A stretch of DNA of 64,000 nt from Desulfobacterales bacterium (GCA_016931455.1 JAFGES010000054.1:62001-126000), one strand, 5' to 3'; shown: positions 1-8,973, counted from the first letter of the stretch. A program made the numbers and translations. Notes: generated by a model from the sequence alone, not told the origin.

Positions 1-174
1 GAACCTAAAAAACAAGGAATCGCAAGAGACATTGTCAGTGAAGCTCGCGCTGGATACAACACTATCATAATGGGACGAAGAGGATTGTCGGCAATTAAAG
101 AATTTTTCCTCGGAAGTGTTTCAAGTAAGGTCCTTAGCTTGGCAAAAGATATGTCGGTTATGGTTGTAGATTAA
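1..174 (+). CDS. Universal stress protein (UspA family), C-terminal fragment
   Basis: The gene enters from the left edge, so only the last 57 codons are visible. They encode the typical UspA C-terminal half: a strand ending in TIIMGRRG, then a loop and the GSVSSKVL segment. Together these make the G-2X-G-9X-G(S/T) ATP-binding signature of the family. The protein ends in a short hydrophobic strand (MSVMVVD) as UspA domains do. Frame 1 is open from base 1 to the TAA at 172-174. The role would be a cytoplasmic nucleotide-binding stress protein; whether it has one or two Usp domains cannot be seen. A hairpin terminator follows directly. Confidence 0.85.
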   Translation, partial: EPKKQGIARDIVSEARAGYNTIIMGRRGLSAIKEFFLGSVSSKVLSLAKDMSVMVVD

Positions 175-194
175 TTTTTTTAAATAAAATATAA

Positions 195-240
195 GAGCCG
201 CTGTTTTTTCAATTACAGCGGCTCATAACTCACTATTTTT
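195..240. terminator. Bidirectional intrinsic terminator
   Basis: A perfect 10-bp GC-rich stem (195-204 pairing with 215-224) has a 10-nt loop. A T-run follows on the plus side (235-243) and an A-rich tract lies on the other side. It sits between two convergent genes, the Usp gene and the minus-strand CBS gene, and can serve both. Confidence 0.8.
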
Positions 241-253
241 TTTATCAAACCGA

Positions 254-721
254 TTAATCAGTTTCTTCTACTTCGGGTATTATTGTTCTTAAAATATCCT
301 CTTTCCCCACAACTCCAACTAAAATGCCATTTTCCAAAACAGGTATCGTATGGAAATTTTTTTCAACCATCAGAGTTGCCACATCTTCAATAGTCGTTTC
401 CGGAGACACAGTAACGGGGTCGGTTGTCATAGCCTGAGCTACGGTAATTGCTGCGATTTTTTGAATTTCAGATTCAAGGTGCTTTTTGGAAGTTAATGAT
501 ATAAATCCATCTAAGAAGGTAAAGAGAGAAGGAATCGGTAGCTTTTTTTGCTGGGCGATCAAATCGCTCTGACAAATAATTCCCAACAGCTTTCCTTCCT
601 TATCTACAACGGGAATACCATTAATACGTTTTTCCAAAAGTATCTTTGAAGCAAAAATGATCTCGGTCTCAGGTGAAACCGTGATCGGCTTTTCCGTCAT
701 AATATCTTTGACTTGCAGCAT
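254..721 (-). CDS. CBS-domain pair protein
   Basis: 155 residues made of two CBS motifs and little else. CBS1 spans about residues 1-60 (MLQVKDIMTEKPITVSP...NGIPVVDKEGKLLGIICQSDL) and CBS2 about 90-150 (AQAMTTDPVTVSPETT...FHTIPVLENGILVGVVGKEDIL). Such stand-alone CBS pairs are cytoplasmic sensors that bind adenosyl ligands (AMP, ATP, SAM) and regulate partner proteins. The ligand and partner here are unknown. A good ribosome-binding site (AAGGTGAT) lies just upstream of the ATG at 721. It is convergent with the Usp gene; stress proteins and CBS proteins are often neighbours. Confidence 0.88.
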   Translation of the reverse strand: MLQVKDIMTEKPITVSPETEIIFASKILLEKRINGIPVVDKEGKLLGIICQSDLIAQQKKLPIPSLFTFLDGFISLTSKKHLESEIQKIAAITVAQAMTTDPVTVSPETTIEDVATLMVEKNFHTIPVLENGILVGVVGKEDILRTIIPEVEETD

Positions 722-788
722 TTTATCACCTTAATTTATTATATTGGAAGATCGAAGCCGGCTCTATCCTTTTTTTGAACAGCAAAAA

Positions 789-1337
789 CTAATTCGGCAA
801 ATAAAATTTATCTAAATTTTGATCTATTTTCCAAACTGAACCATCATCATTAAACTTCACAATAAAATTATTTCCTTCACCCCGGCAACCTACTGTGGAT
901 TCCTGCTGACTTGATTTTTCCAACTGTTGACACATTTCTTGAATGTAAGCTTTAAAAGGCATTCGAAATGATTCAACAATTGCCGTTTGTTCTTCCGAGT
1001 CACTATTTAAATAATTTTCCTTTGCAATCAGATAATTTAAATATAATTTAAAAAATTTTTCTTTTTCCTTTAAAGCCTGAAATTGTTTCATTTCGCTTTG
1101 TGAAAGTTGAATTTCTTTATTATTTTTTTGAGGTTTTAATGGTTTTTTCTCTAAATTAAATTTATAGCCATATCCAAAAGCTGCGGTTATAAATGCAGAA
1201 ATTATAGCGAAGAACGCCCATACTTGCGGTGGTTTTAAACATTTAAGAAGCTGCCAAAAACCTAGGGACAGACACTCATCCGGTACACGGTTACCGTTTC
1301 CTTTTTTTTCAATTTCCGGATTTACATTTTTTTTCAT
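789..1337 (-). CDS. Hypothetical protein with one membrane segment
   Basis: 182 residues, not recognised. Residues about 38-57 (VWAFFAIISAFITAAFGYGY) form one transmembrane helix after a positively charged N-terminus. A long lysine- and glutamine-rich, probably coiled-coil region follows (about 75-145), then a C-terminal strand-rich end (NNFIVKFNDDGSVWKIDQ). Five cysteines include two in the C-terminal half (EMCQQ and VGCRG). The most likely topology is a membrane-anchored protein with its bulk on one side. It lies 67 bases upstream of the CBS gene on the same strand, so co-transcription is possible. No function is proposed. Confidence 0.6.
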   Translation of the reverse strand: MKKNVNPEIEKKGNGNRVPDECLSLGFWQLLKCLKPPQVWAFFAIISAFITAAFGYGYKFNLEKKPLKPQKNNKEIQLSQSEMKQFQALKEKEKFFKLYLNYLIAKENYLNSDSEEQTAIVESFRMPFKAYIQEMCQQLEKSSQQESTVGCRGEGNNFIVKFNDDGSVWKIDQNLDKFYLPN

Positions 1338-1475
1338 TTTGGATTTACCTCAATCCTTATATTTTAATAATATTATACACATAATTTCAACCAAAACAAA
1401 ATTTTAAAATAATTTAATCTAAAATTTTTACCAATATCTATATAAATTGTAAAGAATGAACTTTTAGGGCAATGA

Positions 1476-1504
1476 TTGACACTGAAAAACAGTTTTGATA
1501 GCTA
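1476..1504 (+). promoter_or_regulatory. Sigma-70 promoter for purN
   Basis: TTGACA at 1476-1481, a 17-base spacer, and TAGCTA at 1499-1504. The -35 is a consensus match and the spacing is ideal. It lies about 50 bases before the purN start, whose ribosome-binding site AAGGAGAA precedes the ATG. Confidence 0.65.
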
Positions 1505-1552
1505 TAGATTTTCAGATGATTATCATTTAATTAAATAAGGAGAACTGAGAAA

Positions 1553-2353
1553 ATGGTTCAAAAAATCCGTATTGGTGCCCTGATTTCAGGAGGCGGTACC
1601 AATTTGCAAGCAATTATTGACGCCTGCGAATCAGAAAAAATAAATGGGAAAATGGTGTTTGTAGGTTCGGATAATCCGGAAGCCGGTGGCCTTGAAAGAG
1701 GGAAAAAACACGATATCCCAACTTTTTTTGTAGATTATGTTTCAATCCTTAGGGATTTCAAAAAAAACCCGAAGGATGCGATCCTACCTGATGATTTCAA
1801 TACGAATGATGTTCTTTCAAAACATTGCCTCTTTCCATCGGATTACAAAATAGAAAAAGTAAAAACCTTTATGCAATCAAGAGCGATTGCTGAGGCGAAG
1901 CTGATCGATAAAATGAATAATTATCCGTTTGATCTTTTAGTTCTTGCCGGTTTTATGAGAGCCTTAACCCCTTATTTTATTGATCGGATCAACTCCGATC
2001 CCGGCAATCCCCGCATCATGAACATTCATCCCGCTCTTTTGCCTGCATTTCCGGGTGTTGATGGGTATGGTGATACCTTTCGTTATGGATGTAAAGTTGG
2101 CGGTTGTACTGTTCATTTCATTGATTACGGTGAAGATTCAGGCCCGATTATTGGTCAAAAAGCATTTCAAATTGATAGCAATGACACCCTCGATACCATT
2201 AGGCAAAAGGGGCTAAAGTTGGAATGGGAGCTTTATCCGGAATGTATTCAACTTTTTGCTCAGGGACGTTTGAAGACTGTAAATAAAACTTACATTCTCC
2301 CGAATAATAAAAAAGCGCAGCGAACAGTGGTTGAAATACTACCGGAAATTTAA
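1553..2353 (+). CDS. purN: Phosphoribosylglycinamide formyltransferase
   Basis: This would catalyse the third step of purine synthesis, transferring a formyl group from 10-formyl-THF to GAR. The phosphate-binding loop ALISGGGTNLQAI is at about residues 9-21. The catalytic block is NIHPALLPAFPG (Asn and His), followed by VHFIDYGEDSGPII with the conserved Asp. At 266 residues it is clearly longer than the usual ~190-220. The extra length is mainly an insertion of about 40 residues after VDY (about 64-105), between the Rossmann half and the catalytic half, plus a C-terminal tail. The start has a strong AAGGAGAA site. No other purine gene is adjacent. Confidence 0.9.
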   Translation: MVQKIRIGALISGGGTNLQAIIDACESEKINGKMVFVGSDNPEAGGLERGKKHDIPTFFVDYVSILRDFKKNPKDAILPDDFNTNDVLSKHCLFPSDYKIEKVKTFMQSRAIAEAKLIDKMNNYPFDLLVLAGFMRALTPYFIDRINSDPGNPRIMNIHPALLPAFPGVDGYGDTFRYGCKVGGCTVHFIDYGEDSGPIIGQKAFQIDSNDTLDTIRQKGLKLEWELYPECIQLFAQGRLKTVNKTYILPNNKKAQRTVVEILPEI

Positions 2354-2389
2354 AACGACAAAGTACGCTTAATATAAAAAATATTCCGT

Positions 2390-3574
2390 TTATGTAATGA
2401 TCCCCTTAATAAGCGTCAGTTTCAAACCGCCGTGATAAAAAGGAATGAAGTTTAAATTGGGAAAATTTTCTTTTGCAAGTTTGCTGTTCGATGCAATCAG
2501 GGCTAGTTTCCACCCTATGTATTCTTTTTTCAGCTTATCGCTTATAGCGCAAAATATTTTGTTACTTTCGGATTTTGTACCTATTCTGAGTCCATAGGGA
2601 GGATTGATAATTACAAGGCCGGGGTACTGAACCAAATCCATTGGCGAAAGTTCAAAAAAATCTACACTATAAGTTTTAACAATATCAGATAGCTCATAAG
2701 CTTTAGCTTTTTTTTCAACATTTAGGCACATCTCTTTGTTTTTGTCGGAGGCAAAAATAATTTGTTTTTGAAAATTAATAAACCGGGTTCTTGCTTCACG
2801 TTTTATATATTCCCATCTTTTGGGTATAAAACTAGGCCATCGCATGAAGGCAAATTCTCGAAACCAGCCGGGAGGCATATTTTTTGACATTAAAGCTGCT
2901 TCAAGGGAGAAAGTCCCGGATCCGCACATTGGATCGATAAGCGGTTCCTTACAATTATATTCTGAAAGTTTTAGGAGGGCTGCCGCAATCGTCTCACGAA
3001 TCGGTGCTTTCCCCCCATACTGCTTAAGCCCACGCTTGTAGAGGTTATCTCCGCTGCTATCGATGGATACTATGAATCGGTCATTGGAAACTCTAACAAA
3101 TATTTGTTGTTTGTCATTTTTACTTTTTTCGATACAATCTTTCGGATCCAAACGCCTTTTAATGTTTTCTTCAAAAGAACAACGAATCAGATCTTTGTGA
3201 TAAAGTCTGGAATGGCTGGTAGTTACATGGATATGGATTGATGAACGGGGAGTCAAATAAAGCTCCCAGGAAAAATTTTCTAGATTTTTTGCAAGCTGTC
3301 TTAAATTGGTCGCTTTGAATTCACCTATTCGCATAAGAACTCTATTTGCAGTTCGAAGATTAAGGTTTGCAAGGTAACAATCATATAAGCGCCCCTTGAA
3401 TTCAATCCCTCCTCTTACAACGGCGGCCTCCTGATTTGAAAATGAAAGTGACCTTAACTCGTCTAAACAGAGTTTTTCAAGCCCGGGTGCTGTTACAATA
3501 AAAAAATCTTTTATTTGTCCGATTACATGTCTTTTAATACGTTTATAAAGCGGGTCTCTAAGATTTGATTTCAA
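2390..3574 (-). CDS. THUMP-domain class I RNA methyltransferase (RlmL/YpsC type)
   Basis: 394 residues in the order expected for the N-terminal half of RlmL and for YpsC-type enzymes. An N-terminal ferredoxin-like/THUMP region (about 15-160, starting FFIVTAPGLEKLCLDEL) binds RNA. A Rossmann methyltransferase domain follows, with the SAM loop DPMCGSGTFSLEAA (about 214-227) and the base-flipping motif IINPPYGLRIG (about 323-333), typical of N2-guanine or N6-adenine methylation. By family it should make m2G in 23S rRNA; the exact target is an inference. Its start overlaps the stop of the upstream exporter gene by 4 bases (ATGA), so the two are translationally coupled. Confidence 0.88.
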   Translation of the reverse strand: MKSNLRDPLYKRIKRHVIGQIKDFFIVTAPGLEKLCLDELRSLSFSNQEAAVVRGGIEFKGRLYDCYLANLNLRTANRVLMRIGEFKATNLRQLAKNLENFSWELYLTPRSSIHIHVTTSHSRLYHKDLIRCSFEENIKRRLDPKDCIEKSKNDKQQIFVRVSNDRFIVSIDSSGDNLYKRGLKQYGGKAPIRETIAAALLKLSEYNCKEPLIDPMCGSGTFSLEAALMSKNMPPGWFREFAFMRWPSFIPKRWEYIKREARTRFINFQKQIIFASDKNKEMCLNVEKKAKAYELSDIVKTYSVDFFELSPMDLVQYPGLVIINPPYGLRIGTKSESNKIFCAISDKLKKEYIGWKLALIASNSKLAKENFPNLNFIPFYHGGLKLTLIKGIIT

Positions 3575-4530
3575 TGTGTTTTCTTTTTCTTCTGATGTTG
3601 GGTACGTATAAAATCGGGAGCTTTATTGTCATTCTCATGCTTTAATTGTAAAAGAATGATCGCACTAATGACCATGGCTCCACCAAAAATTTGTAAAGGT
3701 TCCAAAATTTCATTCAAAAATAGATAAGATAGGATCGCAGCGGTTATCGGTTCGAGAGTGGCTGTAATGCTAGCCCGTGTTGAGCGAATCAAATTGATAC
3801 CTCGAAAATAAAGGCCAAATGGTAATAGCGTACCCAATGCGGCAATATATAAGATCCATACCCATTGAATGAAAGAATAATGGTGCATGAAAGCTGCAAA
3901 AGGGGGTTGCAGGATGTTCCAAACGATAGCAGCGAAAAACATAGCAAAAAAAAGCACTGTTTCCGGAGGATATCTGTGCATTCCATATTCACCATGAACC
4001 GAATACCAGGCAAATGCGATAGCGGCAAAGACTCCGGCGACAATTCCTTTATAATTTAGGGTTAAAAAATCAAGATTGTAAGCGCCTACGACTAGATAAC
4101 AACCGAGGCCTGCTCCCAAAAGTGCTATCAGATTTGCCGGATTCAATTTTTCACGGATAAACAACACGGAATGTAGCACGATAAAAAAAGGTGCCAGGTA
4201 TTCAAGTAAAATCGCGGCAGCCACTTTAATCTGACTAATTGCATAAAGATAGGTGAATTGAACGGAAGCCATCCCGACAATTCCGAGAACGATGAAATAT
4301 AATATATCTTTTGATGAAATTTTAAAGAAATGCGGGCGTCGGAATAAAAGACAGAAAAAAAGAATGCCGACTGAAATCGTCAGACGAAGCTGAACCAACT
4401 GAAAAGGAGAAATCCCACTATTGAAGAGAAACTTTGACGACGATCCGGATGTTGCCCACAATATAGCGGCAAGAATGACATAAAAATATCCACGTCCGCA
4501 GGGCTTATCAAATTCAGTTGTTTTCATCAT
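3571..4530 (-). CDS. DMT-superfamily (EamA) transporter
   Basis: 319 residues with about ten hydrophobic helices in two EamA repeats (about 15-155 and 165-305). The repeat signatures are visible: WATSGSSSKFLF near the start, and TRASITATLEPITAAILSYLFLNEIL near the end, which is the typical last-but-one segment of metabolite and drug exporters. The C-terminus is a charged cytoplasmic tail. It is probably an inner-membrane exporter of amino acids or metabolites; the substrate cannot be read. It is co-transcribed with the methyltransferase (4-base overlap). Confidence 0.88.
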   Translation of the reverse strand: MMKTTEFDKPCGRGYFYVILAAILWATSGSSSKFLFNSGISPFQLVQLRLTISVGILFFCLLFRRPHFFKISSKDILYFIVLGIVGMASVQFTYLYAISQIKVAAAILLEYLAPFFIVLHSVLFIREKLNPANLIALLGAGLGCYLVVGAYNLDFLTLNYKGIVAGVFAAIAFAWYSVHGEYGMHRYPPETVLFFAMFFAAIVWNILQPPFAAFMHHYSFIQWVWILYIAALGTLLPFGLYFRGINLIRSTRASITATLEPITAAILSYLFLNEILEPLQIFGGAMVISAIILLQLKHENDNKAPDFIRTQHQKKKKTH

Positions 4531-4586
4531 TCAGTTTTACCGGTATAATTAATTTAGATGATATTTTTCCATATGTTTTAACTCGA

Positions 4587-4615
4587 TTGACAACATAAAT
4601 CATTTTGGGTATCTA
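4587..4615 (+). promoter_or_regulatory. Sigma-70 promoter for ssb
   Basis: TTGACA at 4587-4592, a 17-base spacer, TATCTA at 4610-4615. It is 50 bases upstream of the ssb start and in the divergent gap with the EamA gene. Confidence 0.65.
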
Positions 4616-4667
4616 AGAAACAAAAATTAAAATTAATCATATTCAAAATTAAGGGGGATAAAAAAAT

Positions 4668-5096
4668 ATGGCAGGTCTTAACAAGGCAATCCTGATCGGT
4701 AATCTCGGCAAAGATCCTGAAGTCCGCTATACTCCAAGCGGGCTAGCCGTAGCGAATTTCAGCATTGCAACATCAGAAGCATGGTCGAATAAAAATGGAG
4801 AACGAGAAACCCGCACGGAGTGGCATCGGGTTGTGGCTTTCGGCAAATTAGGTGAAATATGCGGTGAATACCTTTCTAAGGGTAAACAAGTTTATATTGA
4901 AGGTCGTATTCAGACCAGAGAGTGGGAAGACAAAGATGGTAACAAAAGATATACAACCGAAATTGTAGCCTCTCAAATGCTTATGTTAGGATCAAGAGAC
5001 TTTACCGATTCCCCGAAAACGACGGGAGACACTCAAGCCTCTGATTTTTCGGAACCTTTATATCCAAATACCCCAAAGGATGACATTCCTTTTTAA
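4668..5096 (+). CDS. ssb: Single-stranded DNA-binding protein
   Basis: 142 residues with the full bacterial SSB layout. An OB fold occupies residues 1-105, starting [18 protein letters not shown], with [20 protein letters not shown] and the [15 protein letters not shown] strand. A short flexible linker follows, then the acidic C-terminal tip DDIPF that recruits replication and repair partners. The ribosome-binding site is AAGGGGGAT. It would coat single-stranded DNA as a tetramer in replication and repair. Confidence 0.97.
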   Translation: MAGLNKAILIGNLGKDPEVRYTPSGLAVANFSIATSEAWSNKNGERETRTEWHRVVAFGKLGEICGEYLSKGKQVYIEGRIQTREWEDKDGNKRYTTEIVASQMLMLGSRDFTDSPKTTGDTQASDFSEPLYPNTPKDDIPF

Positions 5097-5186
5097 ATCA
5101 AAATTTATAGCAATCAATCAGACTTTAAATTACTTAAGGTCATTGAGCGGCATGTCCGCTAATATCTCGTATAGAGAAGCAGACGG

Positions 5187-5223
5187 TTCATGCCCGCTAT
5201 GACTGCAGTGATGCGGGCATGAA
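5187..5223. terminator. Strong hairpin between convergent ssb and tatA
   Basis: A perfect 11-bp stem (5187-5197 with 5213-5223) has a 15-nt loop and sits between the convergent ssb and tatA genes. It is positioned as a shared terminator, but neither side has a clear T-tract, so termination may be factor-assisted or the hairpin may protect 3' ends. Confidence 0.5.
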
Positions 5224-5241
5224 TTAAAGCTGATGGAAAAA

Positions 5242-5427
5242 TTATGAAGACTTGTCCCCCTCATCGAGCTTATCGGTCTCTGAATTTTCAACCTCTTTCG
5301 TTGCCTTTTTGAAATTTTTAATTCCTTTACCAATACCTGATCCAATTTCCGGAAGCTTACCTGCTCCAAAAATGATCAGGATAATCACAAGGATAATTAT
5401 CAATTCCGGCATTCCAATCCCAAACAT
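5242..5427 (-). CDS. tatA: Twin-arginine translocase subunit TatA
   Basis: 61 residues. A short N-terminal transmembrane helix ([22 protein letters not shown]) is followed by the [23 protein letters not shown] hinge and amphipathic helix that define TatA/E. A charged tail comes last. It forms the pore of the Tat pathway, which exports folded cofactor-containing proteins such as dehydrogenases. TatB and TatC are not in the window. The ribosome-binding site AGGAGCACCTT precedes the ATG at 5427. Confidence 0.95.
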   Translation of the reverse strand: MFGIGMPELIIILVIILIIFGAGKLPEIGSGIGKGIKNFKKATKEVENSETDKLDEGDKSS

Positions 5428-5575
5428 AAGGTGCTCCTAATTAGCTTTCATGGTTTGATTGAATATAAATTACATGTATATTAAATACATATTAAAATAA
5501 ATTTATCATTGAAACCTTTATGTGTCAATATCTTCCCGTTTTAGTTGAATTTTTATGCAATTTAGCAAGCTGTCA

Positions 5576-6358
5576 TTATATCTCGATATTGTATAGTCGA
5601 CAGCTGTTTTTCCATATAATCTTAGATAAAATTTCAGGATCTTCCTTTCTAACATCTGCCAACTTAAGCAAGACGGATTTGACAAAAGCAGGTTCATTAC
5701 GTTTAGTCCGATTTTTTTCCGGTGCCGGCGTCAAATAGGGCGCATCCGTTTCAATTACAATACGATCAACAGGAAGAGTTTGAACGAACTTGCGCAAATC
5801 AGTACCTCGATCTTTCAGTGTCAAAATACCCGTGATACCGATGAAAAAACCGATATTTAAATAATTATCCAACTCTTTTGCATTCCCGCTGAAACAGTGG
5901 ACGACCCCCTGCCTTTGGCCTTTGTAACGTTCATTCAGGATTTCAAGCAAGCGCCCCTTGCTGTCTCTTTCATGCAAAATAATCGGCAAATTCCGCTCAT
6001 CGGCAATATCAAGTTGTCTTTTAAACCATTTCTCCTGTTCTTTTCTAGGAGAATACATGCGGTTAAAATCCAACCCGATTTCTCCCCAGGCACAAACTTT
6101 GGGATGGTTGGAAAGTCCGCGAAGATATTGAAGGGTTTCTTCAGAACAATTTTTCGCTTCATGGGGATGTACACCGACGGCTGCATAGAAACCGGATCGT
6201 GATTCCGATAGCAAAACCGCTTGGGTTGAACTTTTTTGATCGATTCCGACAATTGTAAGCGCTTCAACCCCATTATGAATCAGCCGCTTAAATACATCTT
6301 CAATATCTTTATCATAGATTGAATCATCTAAATGACAATGCGTGTCAAATAGCTTCAT
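5576..6358 (-). CDS. tatD: TatD-family metal-dependent deoxyribonuclease
   Basis: 260 residues, normal for the family. All metal-binding blocks of this TIM-barrel hydrolase are present in order: DTHCHLDD (residues 5-12), GEIGLDF (about 92-98), LHERDSKG (about 129), HCFSGN (about 154) and ETDAPYLTP (about 203). Members are 3'-5' DNases or D-aminoacyl-tRNA/peptide hydrolases active in DNA repair. The name does not imply a Tat role, although tatA happens to be the next gene on the strand. No strong ribosome-binding site is seen at the chosen ATG. Confidence 0.93.
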   Translation of the reverse strand: MKLFDTHCHLDDSIYDKDIEDVFKRLIHNGVEALTIVGIDQKSSTQAVLLSESRSGFYAAVGVHPHEAKNCSEETLQYLRGLSNHPKVCAWGEIGLDFNRMYSPRKEQEKWFKRQLDIADERNLPIILHERDSKGRLLEILNERYKGQRQGVVHCFSGNAKELDNYLNIGFFIGITGILTLKDRGTDLRKFVQTLPVDRIVIETDAPYLTPAPEKNRTKRNEPAFVKSVLLKLADVRKEDPEILSKIIWKNSCRLYNIEI

Positions 6359-6473
6359 AATTAAATTGACCTGTTAAATTGACCTGTTTTTTAATCGATA
6401 AATTTTTGTTACAGCTCGGCATAAGTAATTGCAATCTTTATCATTGAAATTTAAGAATATCAATATTTTTAGG

Positions 6474-6502
6474 TTGACTTAATGCTGATTGCTTGATATT
6501 CG
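6474..6502 (+). promoter_or_regulatory. Probable promoter for nfnAB
   Basis: TTGACT at 6474-6479, a 17-base spacer, TATTCG at 6497-6502. It leaves a leader of about 90 bases before nfnA with no obvious structured element. The -10 is weak. Confidence 0.45.
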
Positions 6503-6601
6503 CCTCTTTTGGTAAAGTAACTTACCATTGCGAGGGGCGCGACTCCTGCTGGTTTTTAATAAAAAGTACATTTTATTATTTTACTTTTTTGGAGGTTTAA
6601 T

Positions 6602-7441
6602 ATGTTTAAAATTGTCGAACGTGAAGAGATGGCTCAAGGGACGGTAATTCGAAATGTGATTGATGCTCCCAAGATCGCCAAAAAGGCCAAACCCGGTCAG
6701 TTTGTAATCCTTAAAGCCGATGAGAAAGGTGAACGTATTCCGCTAACCATGGCCGATACGGATCCTGAAAAAGGTACTATTACAATTATTTACATGGTTG
6801 TAGGAAAATCTACTGCTCGTTTTAAGGACTTGAAGGTTGGTGAAGGCTACATGGATGTTATTGGTCCCCTGGGAAAAGCGACACACATTGAAAAAGTGGG
6901 TAAAGTTATATGCGTTGGTGGTGGTACCGGTGTTGCCGTACTACACCCCATTACACGTGCGCTCAAGCAGGCAGGCAATGATGTGACCTGTATTATCGGA
7001 GCTAAGACTAAAGACCTTCTCATTCTTGAAGATAAGATGAAGGCTGCTTCCAACACACTGTATGTCTGTACGGATGATGGATCATATGGTCGTCCCGGCT
7101 TTGTAACCGAGCAATTAAAAGATTGTTTGAACGAAGGTGGAATTAAACTTTGCGTTGGTATCGGCCCGGTACCGATGATGAAGTTTGTCTGCAAAATGAC
7201 AAAGGAATACGATGTACCGACGCTTGTTAGCCTGAATCCAATTATGGTTGATGGAACCGGTATGTGCGGTGGTTGCCGTGTAACGGTCGGCGGCGAGACT
7301 AAATTTGCATGCGTCGACGGACCTGAGTTTGATGGACATCAGGTTGACTTTGACGAACTTTTCCAACGCCTTGCTTCATATTTTGAAGAAGAAAAAAGGT
7401 GCTATAATGAGTATTGCAAATTGTCGGAATCAAAACTTTAA
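6602..7441 (+). CDS. nfnA: NADH-dependent ferredoxin:NADP+ oxidoreductase subunit A (NfnA)
   Basis: 279 residues of the ferredoxin-NADP reductase/dihydroorotate dehydrogenase electron-transfer fold. An FAD barrel comes first (KPGQFVILKADEKGERIPLTMAD), then an NAD site (VICVGGGTGVAVLHPITRAL, about 101-120) and a C-terminal [2Fe-2S] cluster (MCGGCRVTVGG...FACVDGPEFDGHQVDF). With the next gene it forms the flavin-based electron-bifurcating transhydrogenase NfnAB. NfnAB couples endergonic ferredoxin reduction by NADPH to NAD+ reduction, or runs in reverse. It is common in anaerobes, including sulfate reducers. A GGAGGT site precedes the ATG. By sequence alone it could be called a sulfide dehydrogenase-like subunit (SudB); the pairing favours Nfn. 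Confidence 0.92.
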   Translation: MFKIVEREEMAQGTVIRNVIDAPKIAKKAKPGQFVILKADEKGERIPLTMADTDPEKGTITIIYMVVGKSTARFKDLKVGEGYMDVIGPLGKATHIEKVGKVICVGGGTGVAVLHPITRALKQAGNDVTCIIGAKTKDLLILEDKMKAASNTLYVCTDDGSYGRPGFVTEQLKDCLNEGGIKLCVGIGPVPMMKFVCKMTKEYDVPTLVSLNPIMVDGTGMCGGCRVTVGGETKFACVDGPEFDGHQVDFDELFQRLASYFEEEKRCYNEYCKLSESKL

Positions 7442-7560
7442 TCGAGATTAATTAGAATCCGAAAAAATATTTTTGCAGCTATTTTTTAGTTTCAGATTAA
7501 AATCTAGGTTGATAGATATTTTGATCTTTTAAAGATCCAATCAGATATTTGGAGGATATT

Positions 7561-8973
7561 ATGGCGGAAAAACCAGCTAAAAAAGAACAAATAGGCAGGC
7601 AGCCGATGCCGGAACAAGACGCAAAGGTCAGAGCCAGAAATTTTGATGAAGTTCCCTTTGGGCTCGAACCCGAAGCAGCCATTTTGGAGGCCTCAAGATG
7701 CCTGCAATGTAAAAAACCGGCCTGTGTGGAGGGATGCCCGGTCAGTGTCGATATTCCAGCTTTTATTAAATTCGTTGCCGAGGGTAAATTTACTGATGCT
7801 ATCAGTAATATATGGCGCGTGAATGCACTGCCCGCAGTATGTGGCAGAGTATGTCCGCAGGAATTGCAGTGTGAAGGTAAATGTATTGTCGGCAAAAAAG
7901 GCGATCCCGTTGCTATTGGAAACTTGGAACGCTTTGTTGCAGACTATGAACGTAATAATCGTTTAGCCCCAATGCCTGAAAAGGCACCGGCAACCGGAAA
8001 AAAGGTTGCAGTTGTCGGCTCGGGTCCATCCGGTCTGACAGTTGCCGGTGACCTTATTCTTAAAGGTCACGAAGTAACGATTTTTGAGGCTTTCCATAAA
8101 CCCGGTGGCGTTTTGGTTTACGGAATTCCCGAATTTAGGCTTCCAAAAGAGATCGTATTCTCTGAAGTAGAAGGTCTTGAAAAACAGGGTGTAAAATTAA
8201 TTTGTAATGAGGTCGTCGGGCGAACCGTATCATTAGATGAGCTTTTTGAAGAAGGCTATGATGCTATTTATTTGGGTGTTGGTGCCGGTCTGCCGACATT
8301 GCTGGATGTACCGGGAAAAAACCTTATTGGGATCATGTCTGCCAATGAATATCTAACCCGCTCAAATTTGATGAAGGCCTACCTCTTCCCCGAATATGAC
8401 ACTCCCATCATTCTCGGCAAGAATGTGGTTACTCTAGGCGGTGGTAATGTGGCCATGGATTCAGCCAGAACTGCTTTACGTTTAGGTGCTGATTCATCCC
8501 GTATCGTTTATCGTCGGTCCAGAGCAGAACTGCCGGCAAGAGGAGCAGAAGTTCACCATGCGGAAGAAGAAGGTGTCGAATTCCATTTCCTCGCAGCTCC
8601 ACTGGAATTTAAAGGGGACGACAAAGGACGCGTTATCGGCATGAAAGTTCAGCAGATGGAATTGGGTGAACCTGATGCTTCCGGGCGTCGAAGACCTATT
8701 CCGGTTGAAGGTGAAATTTATGACTTAGAGTGCGATCTGGTGATCATTGCAGTCGGTGCAGGTGCCAATCCCTTGCTGACGCAATCGACAGAAGGTCTCG
8801 AACTGAATAAATGGGGATACATTGTTGCTGATCCTGCAACCGGCAAGACGAGCAAAAGAGGTGTCTGGGCAGGTGGTGACATTGTAACCGGTGCAGCTAC
8901 TGTAATTCTGGCCATGGGTGCCGGAAGAGATTCTGCCAACTCCATGCATGATTTTCTCACACGCGGATGGTAA
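7561..8973 (+). CDS. nfnB: NADPH-dependent glutamate synthase-like subunit (NfnB)
   Basis: About 470 residues, the size of GltA/NfnB. The N-terminal cysteine clusters CLQCKKPACVEGCPV and CGRVCPQELQCEGKC hold two [4Fe-4S] centres. The FAD site is VAVVGSGPSGLTVAGDL and the NADPH site VVTLGGGNVAMDSARTA. The C-terminal FAD motif is GVWAGGDIVTGAATVILAMGAGRDSA. It carries the bifurcating FAD of NfnAB. The ATG at 7561 was chosen because TTGGAGG lies 5-12 bases before it; an in-frame TTG at 7549 overlaps that site. It follows nfnA by 119 bases and is closed by an 18-bp terminator. No glutamate synthase large subunit is nearby, which supports Nfn over GltD. Confidence 0.93.
   Translation: MAEKPAKKEQIGRQPMPEQDAKVRARNFDEVPFGLEPEAAILEASRCLQCKKPACVEGCPVSVDIPAFIKFVAEGKFTDAISNIWRVNALPAVCGRVCPQELQCEGKCIVGKKGDPVAIGNLERFVADYERNNRLAPMPEKAPATGKKVAVVGSGPSGLTVAGDLILKGHEVTIFEAFHKPGGVLVYGIPEFRLPKEIVFSEVEGLEKQGVKLICNEVVGRTVSLDELFEEGYDAIYLGVGAGLPTLLDVPGKNLIGIMSANEYLTRSNLMKAYLFPEYDTPIILGKNVVTLGGGNVAMDSARTALRLGADSSRIVYRRSRAELPARGAEVHHAEEEGVEFHFLAAPLEFKGDDKGRVIGMKVQQMELGEPDASGRRRPIPVEGEIYDLECDLVIIAVGAGANPLLTQSTEGLELNKWGYIVADPATGKTSKRGVWAGGDIVTGAATVILAMGAGRDSANSMHDFLTRGW

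Noticed and set aside
5130-5369. 79-residue minus-strand ORF over tatA and the hairpin
   Set aside because: Frame-shifted shadow of tatA running through the inverted repeat.
7549-7560. TTG start four codons upstream for nfnB
   Set aside because: The TTG overlaps the TTGGAGG ribosome-binding site of the ATG at 7561.
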